Source of the DNA: Methylosinus sp. Ce-a6
Lineage (GTDB): Bacteria > Pseudomonadota > Alphaproteobacteria > Rhizobiales > Beijerinckiaceae
Reading direction: 5' to 3'
Length of the DNA stretch: 64,000 nt
Assembly: GCF_009811655.1 (NCBI RefSeq)
Contig: NZ_BGJX01000004.1
Location: forward strand, 124,001 to 188,000
The notes below the pieces were generated by a model. The model saw only the letters and a list, made by a program, of their open reading frames with translations, was not told the DNA's origin and ran no database searches. Below are positions 16,823 to 26,238 of this stretch, one piece after another. Position 1 is the first letter of the stretch. The number at the start of each line of letters is the position of its first letter. A program made the translations under genes and the position numbers.

Positions 16823-18757
16823 ATGTGTGGATTTGCTGGATTTCTCGGGCAGGTCGAGAACGCTCACGCGCTCCTCGCCCGGATGACGCGAGCCGTCCGC
16901 CATCGCGGCCCGGACGGTCGAGGCGTTTTCGTGACCGACGGCGCCGGCCTCGGTCACGCTCGGCTCTCGGTCGTCGGGGGCGCGGGCGGCGCTCAGCCGA
17001 TGCGGGACAGCGCGGGGAGGCTCGCGCTCGCTTACAACGGCGAAGTTTTCAATCACCTGGAACTGCGGCGATCGCTGGAAGCGCGAGGGCGGCGGTTCCG
17101 CACGGACAGCGACACGGAAGTGATCCTGCATCTCTATGATGAGATGGGCGAGGATTGCCTTCCCCTCCTCAACGGAGATTTTGCATTCGCCCTCTGGGAC
17201 GAACGGCGCCGAAGAATGCTGTTGGCCCGAGACCGCGTCGGCGTGCGTCCGCTCTACTACGTCCGCTCCGGCGCCGCCTGGTATTTCGCGTCCGAGGTGA
17301 AGGCGCTTTTAGCGGCGCCGGGCGTCGGAGCGGAATTGGACCCCGTCGCGCTCGACCAGATATTCACCCTCTGGGCGCCGATCGCGCCGAACACCGCCTT
17401 CGCGGGCGTTCGCGAGCTGGAGCCTGGACATCTCGCCATCATCGACGAAGGCGGCCTGTCCACGCGCGCCTGGTGGTCGCTCGACTTCCCCGACGCCGCC
17501 GAGGCGCCGGCGTCAAACGACAAAGCCGCCGCCGAGGAGCTGGAGGCGCTCTTTGCGGACGCCGTCAGGCTCCGATTGCGCGCCGACGCGCCGGTCGGCG
17601 CCTATCTCTCCGGCGGGCTGGATTCGTCGCTCGCCAGCGCCTTCGCCGCGCCCATGGCCGGAGACCGGCTCGAAACCTTTTCGGTGGCCTTCGACAGCGT
17701 CGAGCATGACGAGAGCGCCTTCCAGACGCAGATGGCGGCGATGCTCCATAGCCGGCATCATGTGATGACCTGCCGCGAGGAGGATATCGCCGCCGCCTTT
17801 CCAGAGGCGGTCCGTTTCGCCGAACAGCCCATGTTGCGCACAGCGCCGGCGCCGCTCTTCCTTCTCTCGGAATGCGCCGCGCGCGCCGGCGTCAAGGCGG
17901 TGCTGACCGGAGAAGGCGCCGACGAGATTTTCGCCGGCTATGACATTTTCAAGGAGGCGAAGCTGCGCCGCTTCGTCGCCCGTCAGCCGACGTCCCGGCT
18001 GCGGCCCGAGCTGTTCCGGCGGCTCTACCCCTATCTGCCCGGCCTGCGGGCCCAGTCGGCGGCCTCGCTCGCCGCCTTCTTCTGCGCCGGCGACGCGGCG
18101 CTCGACGATCCATTGTTCTCGCATCGGCCGCGCCTGCGCTCCACCGCCGGCGCGCGGCGCTTCTATTCCGCTGATCTGCGGGCCCGGCTCGGCGCCTATG
18201 ACGCGGCGGAGGAGATGGCGGCTCGTCTGCCGGCGCGCTTCTCGCGCTGGCGTCCTCTCCATCAGGCGCAATATCTCGAAACACGCTTCCTGCTCCCCGG
18301 CTACATTCTGTCGGCGCAAGGCGACCGGATGGCCATGGCGCATGGCGTCGAGGGACGATACCCTTTCCTCGATCCCCGCATCATCGACTTCGCGGCCCGG
18401 CTGTCGCCGGAGACAAAACTCAAAGGATTGAAAGAAAAATACATTTTGCGACATCTGGCGCGGGGCCGCCTTCCGGCCGAGATCGCGGCCCGCCCCAAGC
18501 AGCCTTATCGCGCGCCGGAAAGCGCAGCTTTCGCCGGCCCCGTCGGGCGGGCGCTCGTCGGGCGGGCGCTGGCGCCGTCGGCCCTCGCCGACAGTGGCCT
18601 TTTCGACCCTGGCATGGTCGACCGCCTCGTCGGGAAATGGACGAGGGACGGCTTGGCAGGTTTCCGCGACAATGCCGCATTCGTCGGCATTGTCTCCACT
18701 CAGCTCTGGCATTCGGCTTTCGTTGGCGAAGGGAAGAAGATCGTCCGCGCGGCCTAA
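16823..18757 (+). CDS. Class II glutamine amidotransferase / asparagine synthase-like
   Basis: A 644-residue AsnB-type enzyme. Cys2 (MCGFAGF) is the N-terminal nucleophile of the glutaminase domain, which runs to about residue 215 (NGEVFNHLELR, HRGPDGRG). The C-terminal synthetase domain has the PP-loop SGGLDSS at about 263-269. The glutaminase domain would feed ammonia to an adenylated carboxylate, giving an amide. Because it heads a cassette with a carrier protein and an adenylating enzyme, I infer it amidates a pathway intermediate rather than making free asparagine; AsnB paralogues play such roles in exopolysaccharide and exosortase-linked clusters. It starts 325 bases after tRNA-Phe. Confidence 0.85.
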   Translation: MCGFAGFLGQVENAHALLARMTRAVRHRGPDGRGVFVTDGAGLGHARLSVVGGAGGAQPMRDSAGRLALAYNGEVFNHLELRRSLEARGRRFRTDSDTEVILHLYDEMGEDCLPLLNGDFAFALWDERRRRMLLARDRVGVRPLYYVRSGAAWYFASEVKALLAAPGVGAELDPVALDQIFTLWAPIAPNTAFAGVRELEPGHLAIIDEGGLSTRAWWSLDFPDAAEAPASNDKAAAEELEALFADAVRLRLRADAPVGAYLSGGLDSSLASAFAAPMAGDRLETFSVAFDSVEHDESAFQTQMAAMLHSRHHVMTCREEDIAAAFPEAVRFAEQPMLRTAPAPLFLLSECAARAGVKAVLTGEGADEIFAGYDIFKEAKLRRFVARQPTSRLRPELFRRLYPYLPGLRAQSAASLAAFFCAGDAALDDPLFSHRPRLRSTAGARRFYSADLRARLGAYDAAEEMAARLPARFSRWRPLHQAQYLETRFLLPGYILSAQGDRMAMAHGVEGRYPFLDPRIIDFAARLSPETKLKGLKEKYILRHLARGRLPAEIAARPKQPYRAPESAAFAGPVGRALVGRALAPSALADSGLFDPGMVDRLVGKWTRDGLAGFRDNAAFVGIVSTQLWHSAFVGEGKKIVRAA

Positions 18758-18774
18758 ACTGAACGAGACACCCC

Positions 18775-19035
18775 ATGGTCGACATGATTTCCGACGAGAT
18801 ACGCGCTTTCATCATCGACACATTCCTGTTCGGCGAGGAGACGCCGCTCGACGCGACCGCGTCGTTCATCGAGAGCGGCGTCATCGATTCCACCGGCGTG
18901 CTCGAGCTCGTCCTGTTCCTGGAGCGGCGCTATGGGATCGAGGTGAGCGACGCCGAAATCGTGCCGGAGAACCTCGACTCCCTCGCCCGCATCGTCGCCT
19001 TCGTCTCCGCCAAGCGCGCCCGCGCGGCGGCCTGA
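18775..19035 (+). CDS. Acyl carrier protein
   Basis: An 86-residue carrier protein. The phosphopantetheine attachment serine is Ser39 in GVIDSTGVLELVLFLE, followed by the acidic helix III region (EIVPENLDSLARIVAFV). DST replaces the DSL usual in fatty-acid ACPs, so this is a dedicated carrier and not the housekeeping AcpP. It lies 17 bases after the amidotransferase gene and 16 bases before the ligase gene, which probably loads it. Confidence 0.9.
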   Translation: MVDMISDEIRAFIIDTFLFGEETPLDATASFIESGVIDSTGVLELVLFLERRYGIEVSDAEIVPENLDSLARIVAFVSAKRARAAA

Positions 19036-19051
19036 GAGGCGGGAGCGGGAC

Positions 19052-20566
19052 ATGGCGCGCGTCGAGGATTTTCTCGCCGAGTCGGCGCGGGCGCGGCCGG
19101 AAAAGATCGCCGTGGCGGCGGGCGCGACCAGGCTGAGCTATCGCGACCTCGACCGGCTGGTCGATCGTCTCGCCGCGACGCTCGCCCGTCGCGGCGTCAC
19201 GCGCGGCGACCGCGTGCTCGTCTTCATGGAGAACAGCGTCGAGGCCGCGGCCGCGATCTTCGCCGTGCTGCGGGCGGGCGCAGTGGTCTCGCCGATCAAT
19301 CCGACGACCAAATCCGACAAGCTCGCCTATATCGCCGGCAATTGCGAAGCGCGCGCCATCGTCGCCCATGGGCGGCAGGAAGCCGTGGCCCGCGCCGCCG
19401 TCGACAGCGCCGGCGTCCGCCCTCCCGACGTCCTCCGCTGGAGCGCGGCGATCGAGGACGAAAATTTCGACGCCCGGCCTCGTCATGGCGGCGTCGACGC
19501 CGATCTCGCGCTGCTCGTCTACACCTCGGGCTCCACCGGCCGGCCGAAGGGCGTCATGATGACGCATCGCAACGTCGAGGCCGCATCGTCCTCGATCATT
19601 TCCTATCTCGGCCTCGACGCCGACGACGTGATTCTCTCCGTCCTGCCGCTCGCCTTCGACTATGGCCTCTACCAGCTCTTGATGGCCGTCCGCGTCGGCG
19701 CCACCCTCGTCCTCGAGAAGTCCTTCGCATTTCCGCAAGCGACCTTCGCCCGCATCCGCGAGGAGGCGGTCACGGTGTGGCCCCTCGTGCCGACCATGGC
19801 CGCGATGATCCTCGCCCAGCGCGAGCTCGCGCCCGGCTTTCTTCCGAGCGTGAGGCTCGTCACCACCACGGCCGCCGCGCTGCCGATCGAGCACATATCG
19901 CAGCTGCGCGCTCTTCTTCCCGCCGCGAGGCTCTTTTCCATGTACGGCCTCACCGAGTGCAAGCGCTGCACCTATCTGCCGCCCGAGGAGCTGGACCGCC
20001 GACCCGGATCGGTCGGCGTCGCCATTCCCGGCGCGCAGGCTCTCGTTCTCGACGAGAATGGGCGGCCGGCGCCGCCCGGCGCGATCGGCGAATTGGCGAT
20101 CCGCGGACCTCACGTCATGCAGGGCTATTGGGGCGATCCCGTCGCGACCGCCGAACGGCTCCGGCGCGATCCGCAGTCGGGAGCGACGACGCTGATGACC
20201 GGCGATCTCTTCCGCGCGGATGCGGAAGGCTTCCTCTATTTCGTCGGACGCAAGGACGACATCATCAAGACCCGCGGCGAGAAGGTGGCGCCGAAGGAAG
20301 TGGAGGCCGCGCTCCACGCCTGTCCCGGAATCTCGGAAGCAGTCGTCGTCGGCGTGAAGGATCCCGTACTCGGCGAGGCGGTGGCGGCGCTGGTGGTGGC
20401 CTCCGATCCCGCCCTCGACGCGCGCGCGCTGATCGCCCATTGCGCGCGCCGGCTGGAAGACTTCATGGTGCCCAAGCTCGTCGCCTTCCGCGACGCGCTT
20501 CCCAAAACCGACACCGGCAAGGTCAGCCGGCGGCTCGCGAGCATCGAATTGGAGACGCTGCGATGA
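19052..20566 (+). CDS. AMP-forming acyl/aminoacyl ligase
   Basis: A 504-residue ANL-superfamily adenylating enzyme. Core motifs are YTSGSTGRPKG (from about residue 157), the A5-type YGLTE, the A7-type TGDLF and the C-terminal KTDTGKVSRR lysine motif. It would activate a carboxylic acid as acyl-AMP and transfer it to a thiol, most likely the adjacent carrier protein. The substrate cannot be read from sequence alone. Similar ligases occur beside ACPs in exosortase-associated loci and in non-ribosomal pathways. The stop overlaps the next start (ATGA). Confidence 0.88.
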   Translation: MARVEDFLAESARARPEKIAVAAGATRLSYRDLDRLVDRLAATLARRGVTRGDRVLVFMENSVEAAAAIFAVLRAGAVVSPINPTTKSDKLAYIAGNCEARAIVAHGRQEAVARAAVDSAGVRPPDVLRWSAAIEDENFDARPRHGGVDADLALLVYTSGSTGRPKGVMMTHRNVEAASSSIISYLGLDADDVILSVLPLAFDYGLYQLLMAVRVGATLVLEKSFAFPQATFARIREEAVTVWPLVPTMAAMILAQRELAPGFLPSVRLVTTTAAALPIEHISQLRALLPAARLFSMYGLTECKRCTYLPPEELDRRPGSVGVAIPGAQALVLDENGRPAPPGAIGELAIRGPHVMQGYWGDPVATAERLRRDPQSGATTLMTGDLFRADAEGFLYFVGRKDDIIKTRGEKVAPKEVEAALHACPGISEAVVVGVKDPVLGEAVAALVVASDPALDARALIAHCARRLEDFMVPKLVAFRDALPKTDTGKVSRRLASIELETLR

Positions 20567-21543
20567 GCGCCTATTCGGCCGATGCTCTGGCGATCGATGC
20601 GGCCGCCGAAGCGGCGCGCATCGCGAGCGCGATGAAATCGCAGCTGGTCATGCTACGCAAGCGCGGGGTGACGCTCGGCCTGTCGGGCGGCGTCGATTCC
20701 TCCGTCTGCCTCGCTCTGGCGGTGGCGGCTGTCGGACGCGAGCGCGTCTTCGGTCTCCTCATGCCCGAGGCGGAGTCGGATCCCGAGAGCTTGGAGCTGG
20801 GGCGTCTCGTCGCCGAAACTTTCGGGGTGGAGACAAAGATCGAGGACATCGGCCCGGCGCTCGTTGCGCTCGGCTGCTACGCCCGCCGCGACGCCGCCAT
20901 CCGCAGCATCGCGCCCGATTACGGGCCGGGCTGGCGCTTCAAGCTGGCGATCGCCGACACGCTCGGCGAGACCGGCTACGCCATCTCCACTCTGGTCGTC
21001 GAGAATCCCGACGGGCTCCAGACGCGGTTCCGCCTGACGCCGGAGGCCTATCGCGGCATTGTCGCGGCGACGAATATGAAGCAGCGCACGCGCAAGCAGA
21101 TCGAATATTATCATGCCGACCGGCTGAATTACGCAGTGCTCGGCACGCCCAACAGGCTGGAATACGACCAGGGCTTCTTCGTGAAGAACGGGGACGGCGC
21201 CGCGGATATGAAGCCCATCGCGCATCTCTACAAATCCCAGGTCTATGCGCTCGCCGCTCATCTCGGCGTGCCGGAGGCGATCCGCCTCCGGCCGCCGACG
21301 ACCGACACCTTTCCGCTCGCTCAGACGCAGGAGGAATTCTATTTCTCCCTTCCCTACGCGCGTCTGGACATTTGCCTCCACGCACTGAACCACGGCATTT
21401 GCGTCGCCGAAGCCGCGGCGGCGGCGGAGCTGACAGAAGACCAGACGCGCCGCGTCTTCGCCGACATCTCCGCCAAGAGGCGGGCGACGCGCCACCTGCA
21501 TTCACCGCCGCTCCTCGTCGAGCCTGTCGAGGAGATCGGCTGA
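20563..21543 (+). CDS. NAD synthase-like ATP-dependent amide ligase
   Basis: A 326-residue protein of the NadE/PP-loop family. The ATP-pyrophosphatase loop is SGGVDSS (41-47), and later NadE-like motifs are GTPNRLEYDQGFFVKNGDGAADMKPIAHLYKSQVYALA. It has no glutaminase (nitrilase) domain, so it would use free ammonia. Two insertions relative to housekeeping NadE (around residues 85-150, GPGWRFKLAIADTLGETGY) and the clustering with an ACP and ligase suggest a specialised amidation. True NAD synthase activity cannot be excluded. It begins at the ATG overlapping the ligase stop; the much longer open frame upstream is only the ligase gene read in another phase. Confidence 0.8.
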   Translation: MSAYSADALAIDAAAEAARIASAMKSQLVMLRKRGVTLGLSGGVDSSVCLALAVAAVGRERVFGLLMPEAESDPESLELGRLVAETFGVETKIEDIGPALVALGCYARRDAAIRSIAPDYGPGWRFKLAIADTLGETGYAISTLVVENPDGLQTRFRLTPEAYRGIVAATNMKQRTRKQIEYYHADRLNYAVLGTPNRLEYDQGFFVKNGDGAADMKPIAHLYKSQVYALAAHLGVPEAIRLRPPTTDTFPLAQTQEEFYFSLPYARLDICLHALNHGICVAEAAAAAELTEDQTRRVFADISAKRRATRHLHSPPLLVEPVEEIG

Positions 21544-21561
21544 GCCGATGGATGTTTTCGC

Positions 21562-22287
21562 ATGATTTCGATGAAGAAAGCGGCGCTCGGCCATGGATCC
21601 GGGGACGAAGCGGAGCCGCGGAGCGAAAGCCGAACGAAACTGCGCCGCTTCATGGGTCTGGAGCTCGAATGGGCTCCGGGCGTGCTCATTCCGCGTCCCG
21701 AGACAGAGCTGTTGGCGCGAGCGGCGTTGGAGCGGCTCGACCAGGCGGCGCGAGTCGCGGATCTGTGCTGCGGTTGCGGCAATCTCGCGGCGATCATCGC
21801 GCTCGCCGCGCCGGCTTCGCGCGTCGTCGCGGCCGACATCAGCGCCGCGGCGACGGCCCTCGCGCGCCGCAACATGGCGCGGCTGCGCGTTTCCGATCGC
21901 GTTGTCGTGCGTGAGGGCGATCTGTTTTCGGCCCTCGCGAACGACCGTCGAGATGGTCCCTTCGACATGATCGTCGCCAACCCGCCCTATATCTCCAGCG
22001 CGCGGCTCGACAGCGAAGCCTCACATCTCCTCCTCGACGAGCCCCGCGAAGCATTCGATGGCGGCCCGTACGGATTGTCCATCCACCAACGACTGATTTC
22101 CGACGCGCCGGCCTTCCTCACGCCGGGCGGTCGGCTTCTGTTCGAATTCGGCGCCGGCCAGGAACGGCAGGTCGAGCTTCTGTTCGCGCGCGCCCGCAGC
22201 TTCGAGGATATTGTTTTCCTGCCCGACGAAGGGGGCCGGCCGCGCGTCGCCGCCGCGACGCTGCGCGGACGTCTGGTGACGCGATGA
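21562..22287 (+). CDS. PrmC/HemK-like SAM-dependent methyltransferase
   Basis: A 241-residue class I methyltransferase. It has the PrmC-type IPRPETE (43-49), motif I DLCCGCGNLA (68-77) and the catalytic NPPY (140-143), which in PrmC methylates a glutamine side-chain amide. It lacks the roughly 70-residue N-terminal helical domain that binds release factors, so it is probably not the housekeeping PrmC. NPPY enzymes act on amide or amino nitrogens, so in this cassette it may N-methylate the amide made by the amidotransferase or ligase. Its stop overlaps the next start (ATGA). Confidence 0.8.
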   Translation: MISMKKAALGHGSGDEAEPRSESRTKLRRFMGLELEWAPGVLIPRPETELLARAALERLDQAARVADLCCGCGNLAAIIALAAPASRVVAADISAAATALARRNMARLRVSDRVVVREGDLFSALANDRRDGPFDMIVANPPYISSARLDSEASHLLLDEPREAFDGGPYGLSIHQRLISDAPAFLTPGGRLLFEFGAGQERQVELLFARARSFEDIVFLPDEGGRPRVAAATLRGRLVTR

Positions 22288-23399
22288 GCGAGGTCCGCCC
22301 GATCGACGCTTCAGACGTCCCGGTCGTCGCATCGCTCTTTCAGCGCATATTCCGCGATCCAAAGCGCGCCGCGCCTCCGTCTCTCGCCGATTATCTACGC
22401 GATTTCTATTTCGAGGGGCCCTGGGCGCATCCCGAGATTCGCCCACTCGTCCATGTGGACGACGACGGCCGCGTGAATGGCTTCATTGGCGTGCATACGC
22501 TTCCGATGCGATTCGGCGCCCGAGAGCTGACCGCCGCCTTCTGCGGCTCTCTGATGGTGGCCGATCGCTCCGCTGCGCCCTTGGCCGGCGCGCGGCTTTT
22601 GAAGCGGTTCGTCGCAGGGCCGCAGGAGGTGTCATTCTCGGAGACGGTGAACGACATATCGCTGAAGATGTGGACGCAGCTCGGCGGCGATTCGCTGCCA
22701 TCCTACAGCTTGACCTGGCTGCGAGCGCTGCGTCCCGCCGGATTCGCGACCGCGCTCGCGGCGCGGCGCTTTCCGGCGGTCAGGCTTCTCGATCCGATGA
22801 TGCGGGGGCTGGACGCGCTCTATTGGCGGCGCCGCGGCGTCATCACATCGGAGTGGTCCGGCTTTCACCCGAAGACGCCGCTCGCCGGAGGCTATCGACT
22901 GACGGAGATCGACGCCGACGGCTTTGCGCGCGCGCTGCGCCGATCGACCGCGCACTATGAGCTCGCGCCGACGTGGAGCAAGATCATCGTCGACGCGCAA
23001 TTGCGCGACGCGATGTCGGAGTCCGTTCACGGCGCGCCTGTGCTGGCCGAGGTGACGTCGCGCAGCGGAGAGCCGGCGGGAGCCTTTTTATATTACGTCC
23101 GGCCGGACGACATTGCGCGCGTGCTACAGGTGCTGGCGGCTCCGGGCAAGGAAGGAATTGTGCTCGATCATCTCATCGGCGACGCCGCGCGACGGGGAGC
23201 GGTGGGAATAGCCGGGCGCAGCCAGCCGGCGCTGATGTCGGCGCTGATCATGCGTCGGGTCGCTTTCATCCCGCATTCGGTCACCGCCGCCTACACCCGC
23301 GATCCTGCCGTCGCCGAGGCTCTTTCTACGGGACGCGCCTTCGTCAACGGCTTCGCCGGCGAAAGCTGGTCGCGGCTCGTCAACGGCGTCTTCGTATAG
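22284..23399 (+). CDS. GNAT-family acyltransferase-like protein
   Basis: A 371-residue cytoplasmic protein. The first 110 residues fit a GNAT fold (VRPIDASDVPVVASLFQRIF ... VNGFIGVHTLPMRFG ... GSLMVADRSAAPLAGARLLKRF, with a coenzyme A binding pattern). The second half looks like a second, degenerate acyltransferase domain, as in Mur ligase-like FemAB or double-GNAT proteins. It would transfer an acyl group, perhaps from the cassette's carrier protein. It is the last gene of the cassette; start and stop fit with translational coupling to the methyltransferase. Confidence 0.65.
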   Translation: MSEVRPIDASDVPVVASLFQRIFRDPKRAAPPSLADYLRDFYFEGPWAHPEIRPLVHVDDDGRVNGFIGVHTLPMRFGARELTAAFCGSLMVADRSAAPLAGARLLKRFVAGPQEVSFSETVNDISLKMWTQLGGDSLPSYSLTWLRALRPAGFATALAARRFPAVRLLDPMMRGLDALYWRRRGVITSEWSGFHPKTPLAGGYRLTEIDADGFARALRRSTAHYELAPTWSKIIVDAQLRDAMSESVHGAPVLAEVTSRSGEPAGAFLYYVRPDDIARVLQVLAAPGKEGIVLDHLIGDAARRGAVGIAGRSQPALMSALIMRRVAFIPHSVTAAYTRDPAVAEALSTGRAFVNGFAGESWSRLVNGVFV

Positions 23400-23439
23400 G
23401 ACCGGGCGCTGTGCAAACCCAGGCCGAGCCCGATTGCCA

Positions 23440-23640
23440 GCGATCACGCATGTCTTCCTGGCGATCGAGATGTCGACACGGATAGTCCGAGCCTCGGCCA
23501 TGTTGCGATTGGCCGTCCGCAATGAAATGCAGAGGCGCTCGGCGATTTCCGGATAGCTCATTCCATCCACGCGCTCGAGAAGAAAAATCGTGCGGCGCGA
23601 GGGATGAAGCCGGGCGAGCGTGATCTCGACCTGCCCCGAT
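23440..23640 (-). pseudogene. Remnant of a FecI-type ECF sigma factor (region 4)
   Basis: The minus strand encodes QVEITLARLHPSRRTIFLLE then RVDGMSYPEIAERLCISLRT, a recognisable sigma region 4 with its helix-turn-helix. A stop lies two codons before this stretch, and region 2 is missing, so only a 3' fragment survives. After NMAEA the frame drifts into unrelated sequence. FecI-type sigma factors usually sit upstream of a TonB receptor, as this one does. Confidence 0.65.
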
Positions 23641-23731
23641 CACACGTATGCGGCAACCCTGAAATTTGAGCTTGCGCTCGGTTATAACTTACGTAATCTA
23701 CTATATAGATGGATTATGTGGAGTTAAACAG

Positions 23732-26206
23732 ATGTCGGATGGCGCGGCGCGTTGGCAAAAGAGGCTCCTATCATTATCGATTCTGAGCGGGGTCGCATCT
23801 GCGACAAGCTCAGGCGCGGCTCGCGCCCAGGACGTCCACGTACAAGACGTGATCGTCAGCGGCAGAGAAGGGAGCGAGCCGGGCGAGCTGTCGAAGCGAA
23901 AGGTTCAGGTCCAAGAAATTCCACGCCCCATCGTTGTCATCGATCCGAAGACGGCTCAGCGCGAGCAATTGTACCGCCTCGAGGACTTCGCCCAGAAAAT
24001 TCCGAACTACAATCCCGGCTCGGGAAATCCGAGAACCGCGCGTCCCGCCATTCGCGGCGTCAGCGCCGGAGCGGGAACCGGCGACGGCGCGGAATTCGAC
24101 ACCGGCTTCATGGTCGACAATGTGTTCCTGAAGCATGTGGGCTTCCAATGGGCCAATTTCATCGACATCGAATCCGCCGAAATCGCCCTCGGGCCGCAGG
24201 GAACGGCGGGCGGCAAGAATACGACCGTCGGCAGCTTCGTCGTCCGCACGCAATTGCCGTCCTTCCAACGTAAGACGACCTTCGAGACCCAGTTCAGCAG
24301 TTATTCGCATGTGCTCCAGCAGGTGAACAAGACCGGATCGATCATCGACGACAAGCTCGCCTACCGTATCGCCGCCTATTACGATCGTGGCGACGGATGG
24401 ATCAACGATCAGGTGTCGGGCGCGACCTATCTCGACAATAATCGATGGGGCGCGCGCGGCCAGCTGCTCTATGTCGGAGACGATTTCAGCAACCGCTTGA
24501 TCTTCAATATTTCTCAGTCCCACGAATATAACAACAATGCGAGCGGCCCTTACGCCGACACCTTCCAGCTATTTTGGAACGGAACGCGTCCCGCCCGCAG
24601 CTATGCGCAGAACCTCCAGGCGCGGCTCGGCCGGTCGGCGCTCACCCTCGATCCCTACCGGCCCGCCAACACCGATCAGGGCACGCTCGATCAGCGTCTC
24701 CACATCGTCTCGAACGAGCTGAACTACAATATCGGCGAGAATGTCTTCACCTCGATCAGCGCCTATGGAAACTTCCGCCTGCTGCCGCGCAATTCGCAGG
24801 GCAATAATCTGACCGAGATCAGCAAGGGCGCCTCGGACACCTATGTCGACCAGTTCTCACAGGAGTTCCGGCTCACCTCGCCGCGCGACCAGCCGCTCGA
24901 ATGGCAGGTCGGGCTGTTCGGCTTCTACGATTATGTCTGGAACCGCTCCAACACGATCTTCGGCGCCGACGCGGCCCGCTGGTTCAACGATGTCCACCTG
25001 CTGCGCGACATGCGCAACAACCGAGACGGCAAGGCGCGCGACCTGCAGATCGCAGCCTACGGCAACGCCACATATCATGTCGACGATCGGCTGAGTCTGA
25101 CCGTCGGCCTACGCGATAGCTGGGAGGTGCGATCCGGCTCCGACTTCAGCTGGTTCACCGCGGTCCCGGGCAATGGAACGCTCGCGGAGCAGCAGGCGGC
25201 CATCGTCGCCGGCGGCGGGCAGCGCATATTCGATACCGGCGGGCGCAAGTCGACGCTCAACGCGCTCACCGGCATCTTCAATCCGCAGTACAAGGTCACA
25301 GAGAATGTGACGGTCTATGGCCTGGTCGGCCGTGGTGAGAAGGCCGGGGCCGTCAACACGGCCGCCCAGGCGATCTTCGTCGGCGGCGCGTTCCAGAAGT
25401 TCCAGCCGGTCGTCACCGAGCCGGAGACATCCTGGGACTATGAGGCGGGAATCAAGACGGTCTGGGATGACGGCAGGTTCGTTCTCAATGGCAATTTCTA
25501 TTGGAACGACATCTATAATTTCCAGACGAACTTCGTCGACGCCTCAAACCTGGACGGCAATGGCGTGCCGGTTCGGCAGACCTATCTCGGCGTCGCCCCG
25601 CATGCGCGCCTGCGCGGCTTCGAGTTCGACGGCCGCTGGAACGCCTTCGAGGGCTTCTGGCTCAATTACTCGGGCGCGGTCATCGAGGCGCGCTGGATCG
25701 ATTTCGACGATGCGCCGGTCGACGCCGCCTGGACCTGGACGAGGATCGCGACGACAGGTCCCTTCGCAGGCCTCCGATCGCCGGCGAAGGTCAGCCGCAG
25801 CGACACGCGCTTCAACGCCGTGCCGACTTTCCAATTCAACATCGGCGCCAATTATGAGATCAAGCTCGGCCGGCTGTTCGAGGGCGAGGGCAATTGGTGG
25901 AACCAGCCGCTCACCGGCTTCGCCTATGTGAACGTCGCTTGGCAGAACAAGACGCAGGCGACCAATCCGGACGCGGTCTTCACCTATTGGCAGCCCGCCT
26001 ACGCCATCACCAATCTCGGTTTCGGCGTTCGCACCGATGACGAACGGGTGAGCCTCAATGTCTGGGTGAAGAATTTGACCGATCAGCGGCCGATTCTGAA
26101 CACCGGGGCGACGGCGATCGATCCCGGCACGGCGACGGCGCCGGCGACCTCGAATTTCTACCGCTTTCCGCGCTTGATTGGAGGAACGCTCAGATTCACG
26201 ATCTGA
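23732..26206 (+). CDS. TonB-dependent outer-membrane receptor
   Basis: An 824-residue TBDR. The signal peptide ends near AARAQDVHV. The plug domain has IPRPIVVIDPKTAQRE, the RPAIRGVSAG region and a strand ending in IALGPQGTAGGKN; the barrel ends in FPRLIGGTLRFTI. Receptors of this type import iron chelates or similar large ligands. No transporter or synthesis gene adjoins it, so its ligand is unknown. The start is taken at MSDGAARW, after which a signal peptide is evident; an upstream in-frame start lies in the promoter. An AT-rich stretch (23690-23720) precedes it, and a sigma-factor remnant lies divergently upstream. Confidence 0.88.
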   Translation: MSDGAARWQKRLLSLSILSGVASATSSGAARAQDVHVQDVIVSGREGSEPGELSKRKVQVQEIPRPIVVIDPKTAQREQLYRLEDFAQKIPNYNPGSGNPRTARPAIRGVSAGAGTGDGAEFDTGFMVDNVFLKHVGFQWANFIDIESAEIALGPQGTAGGKNTTVGSFVVRTQLPSFQRKTTFETQFSSYSHVLQQVNKTGSIIDDKLAYRIAAYYDRGDGWINDQVSGATYLDNNRWGARGQLLYVGDDFSNRLIFNISQSHEYNNNASGPYADTFQLFWNGTRPARSYAQNLQARLGRSALTLDPYRPANTDQGTLDQRLHIVSNELNYNIGENVFTSISAYGNFRLLPRNSQGNNLTEISKGASDTYVDQFSQEFRLTSPRDQPLEWQVGLFGFYDYVWNRSNTIFGADAARWFNDVHLLRDMRNNRDGKARDLQIAAYGNATYHVDDRLSLTVGLRDSWEVRSGSDFSWFTAVPGNGTLAEQQAAIVAGGGQRIFDTGGRKSTLNALTGIFNPQYKVTENVTVYGLVGRGEKAGAVNTAAQAIFVGGAFQKFQPVVTEPETSWDYEAGIKTVWDDGRFVLNGNFYWNDIYNFQTNFVDASNLDGNGVPVRQTYLGVAPHARLRGFEFDGRWNAFEGFWLNYSGAVIEARWIDFDDAPVDAAWTWTRIATTGPFAGLRSPAKVSRSDTRFNAVPTFQFNIGANYEIKLGRLFEGEGNWWNQPLTGFAYVNVAWQNKTQATNPDAVFTYWQPAYAITNLGFGVRTDDERVSLNVWVKNLTDQRPILNTGATAIDPGTATAPATSNFYRFPRLIGGTLRFTI

Positions 26207-26238
26207 CGGGCTGCGTCGTCGGCAGCCTTCCTGATGAC

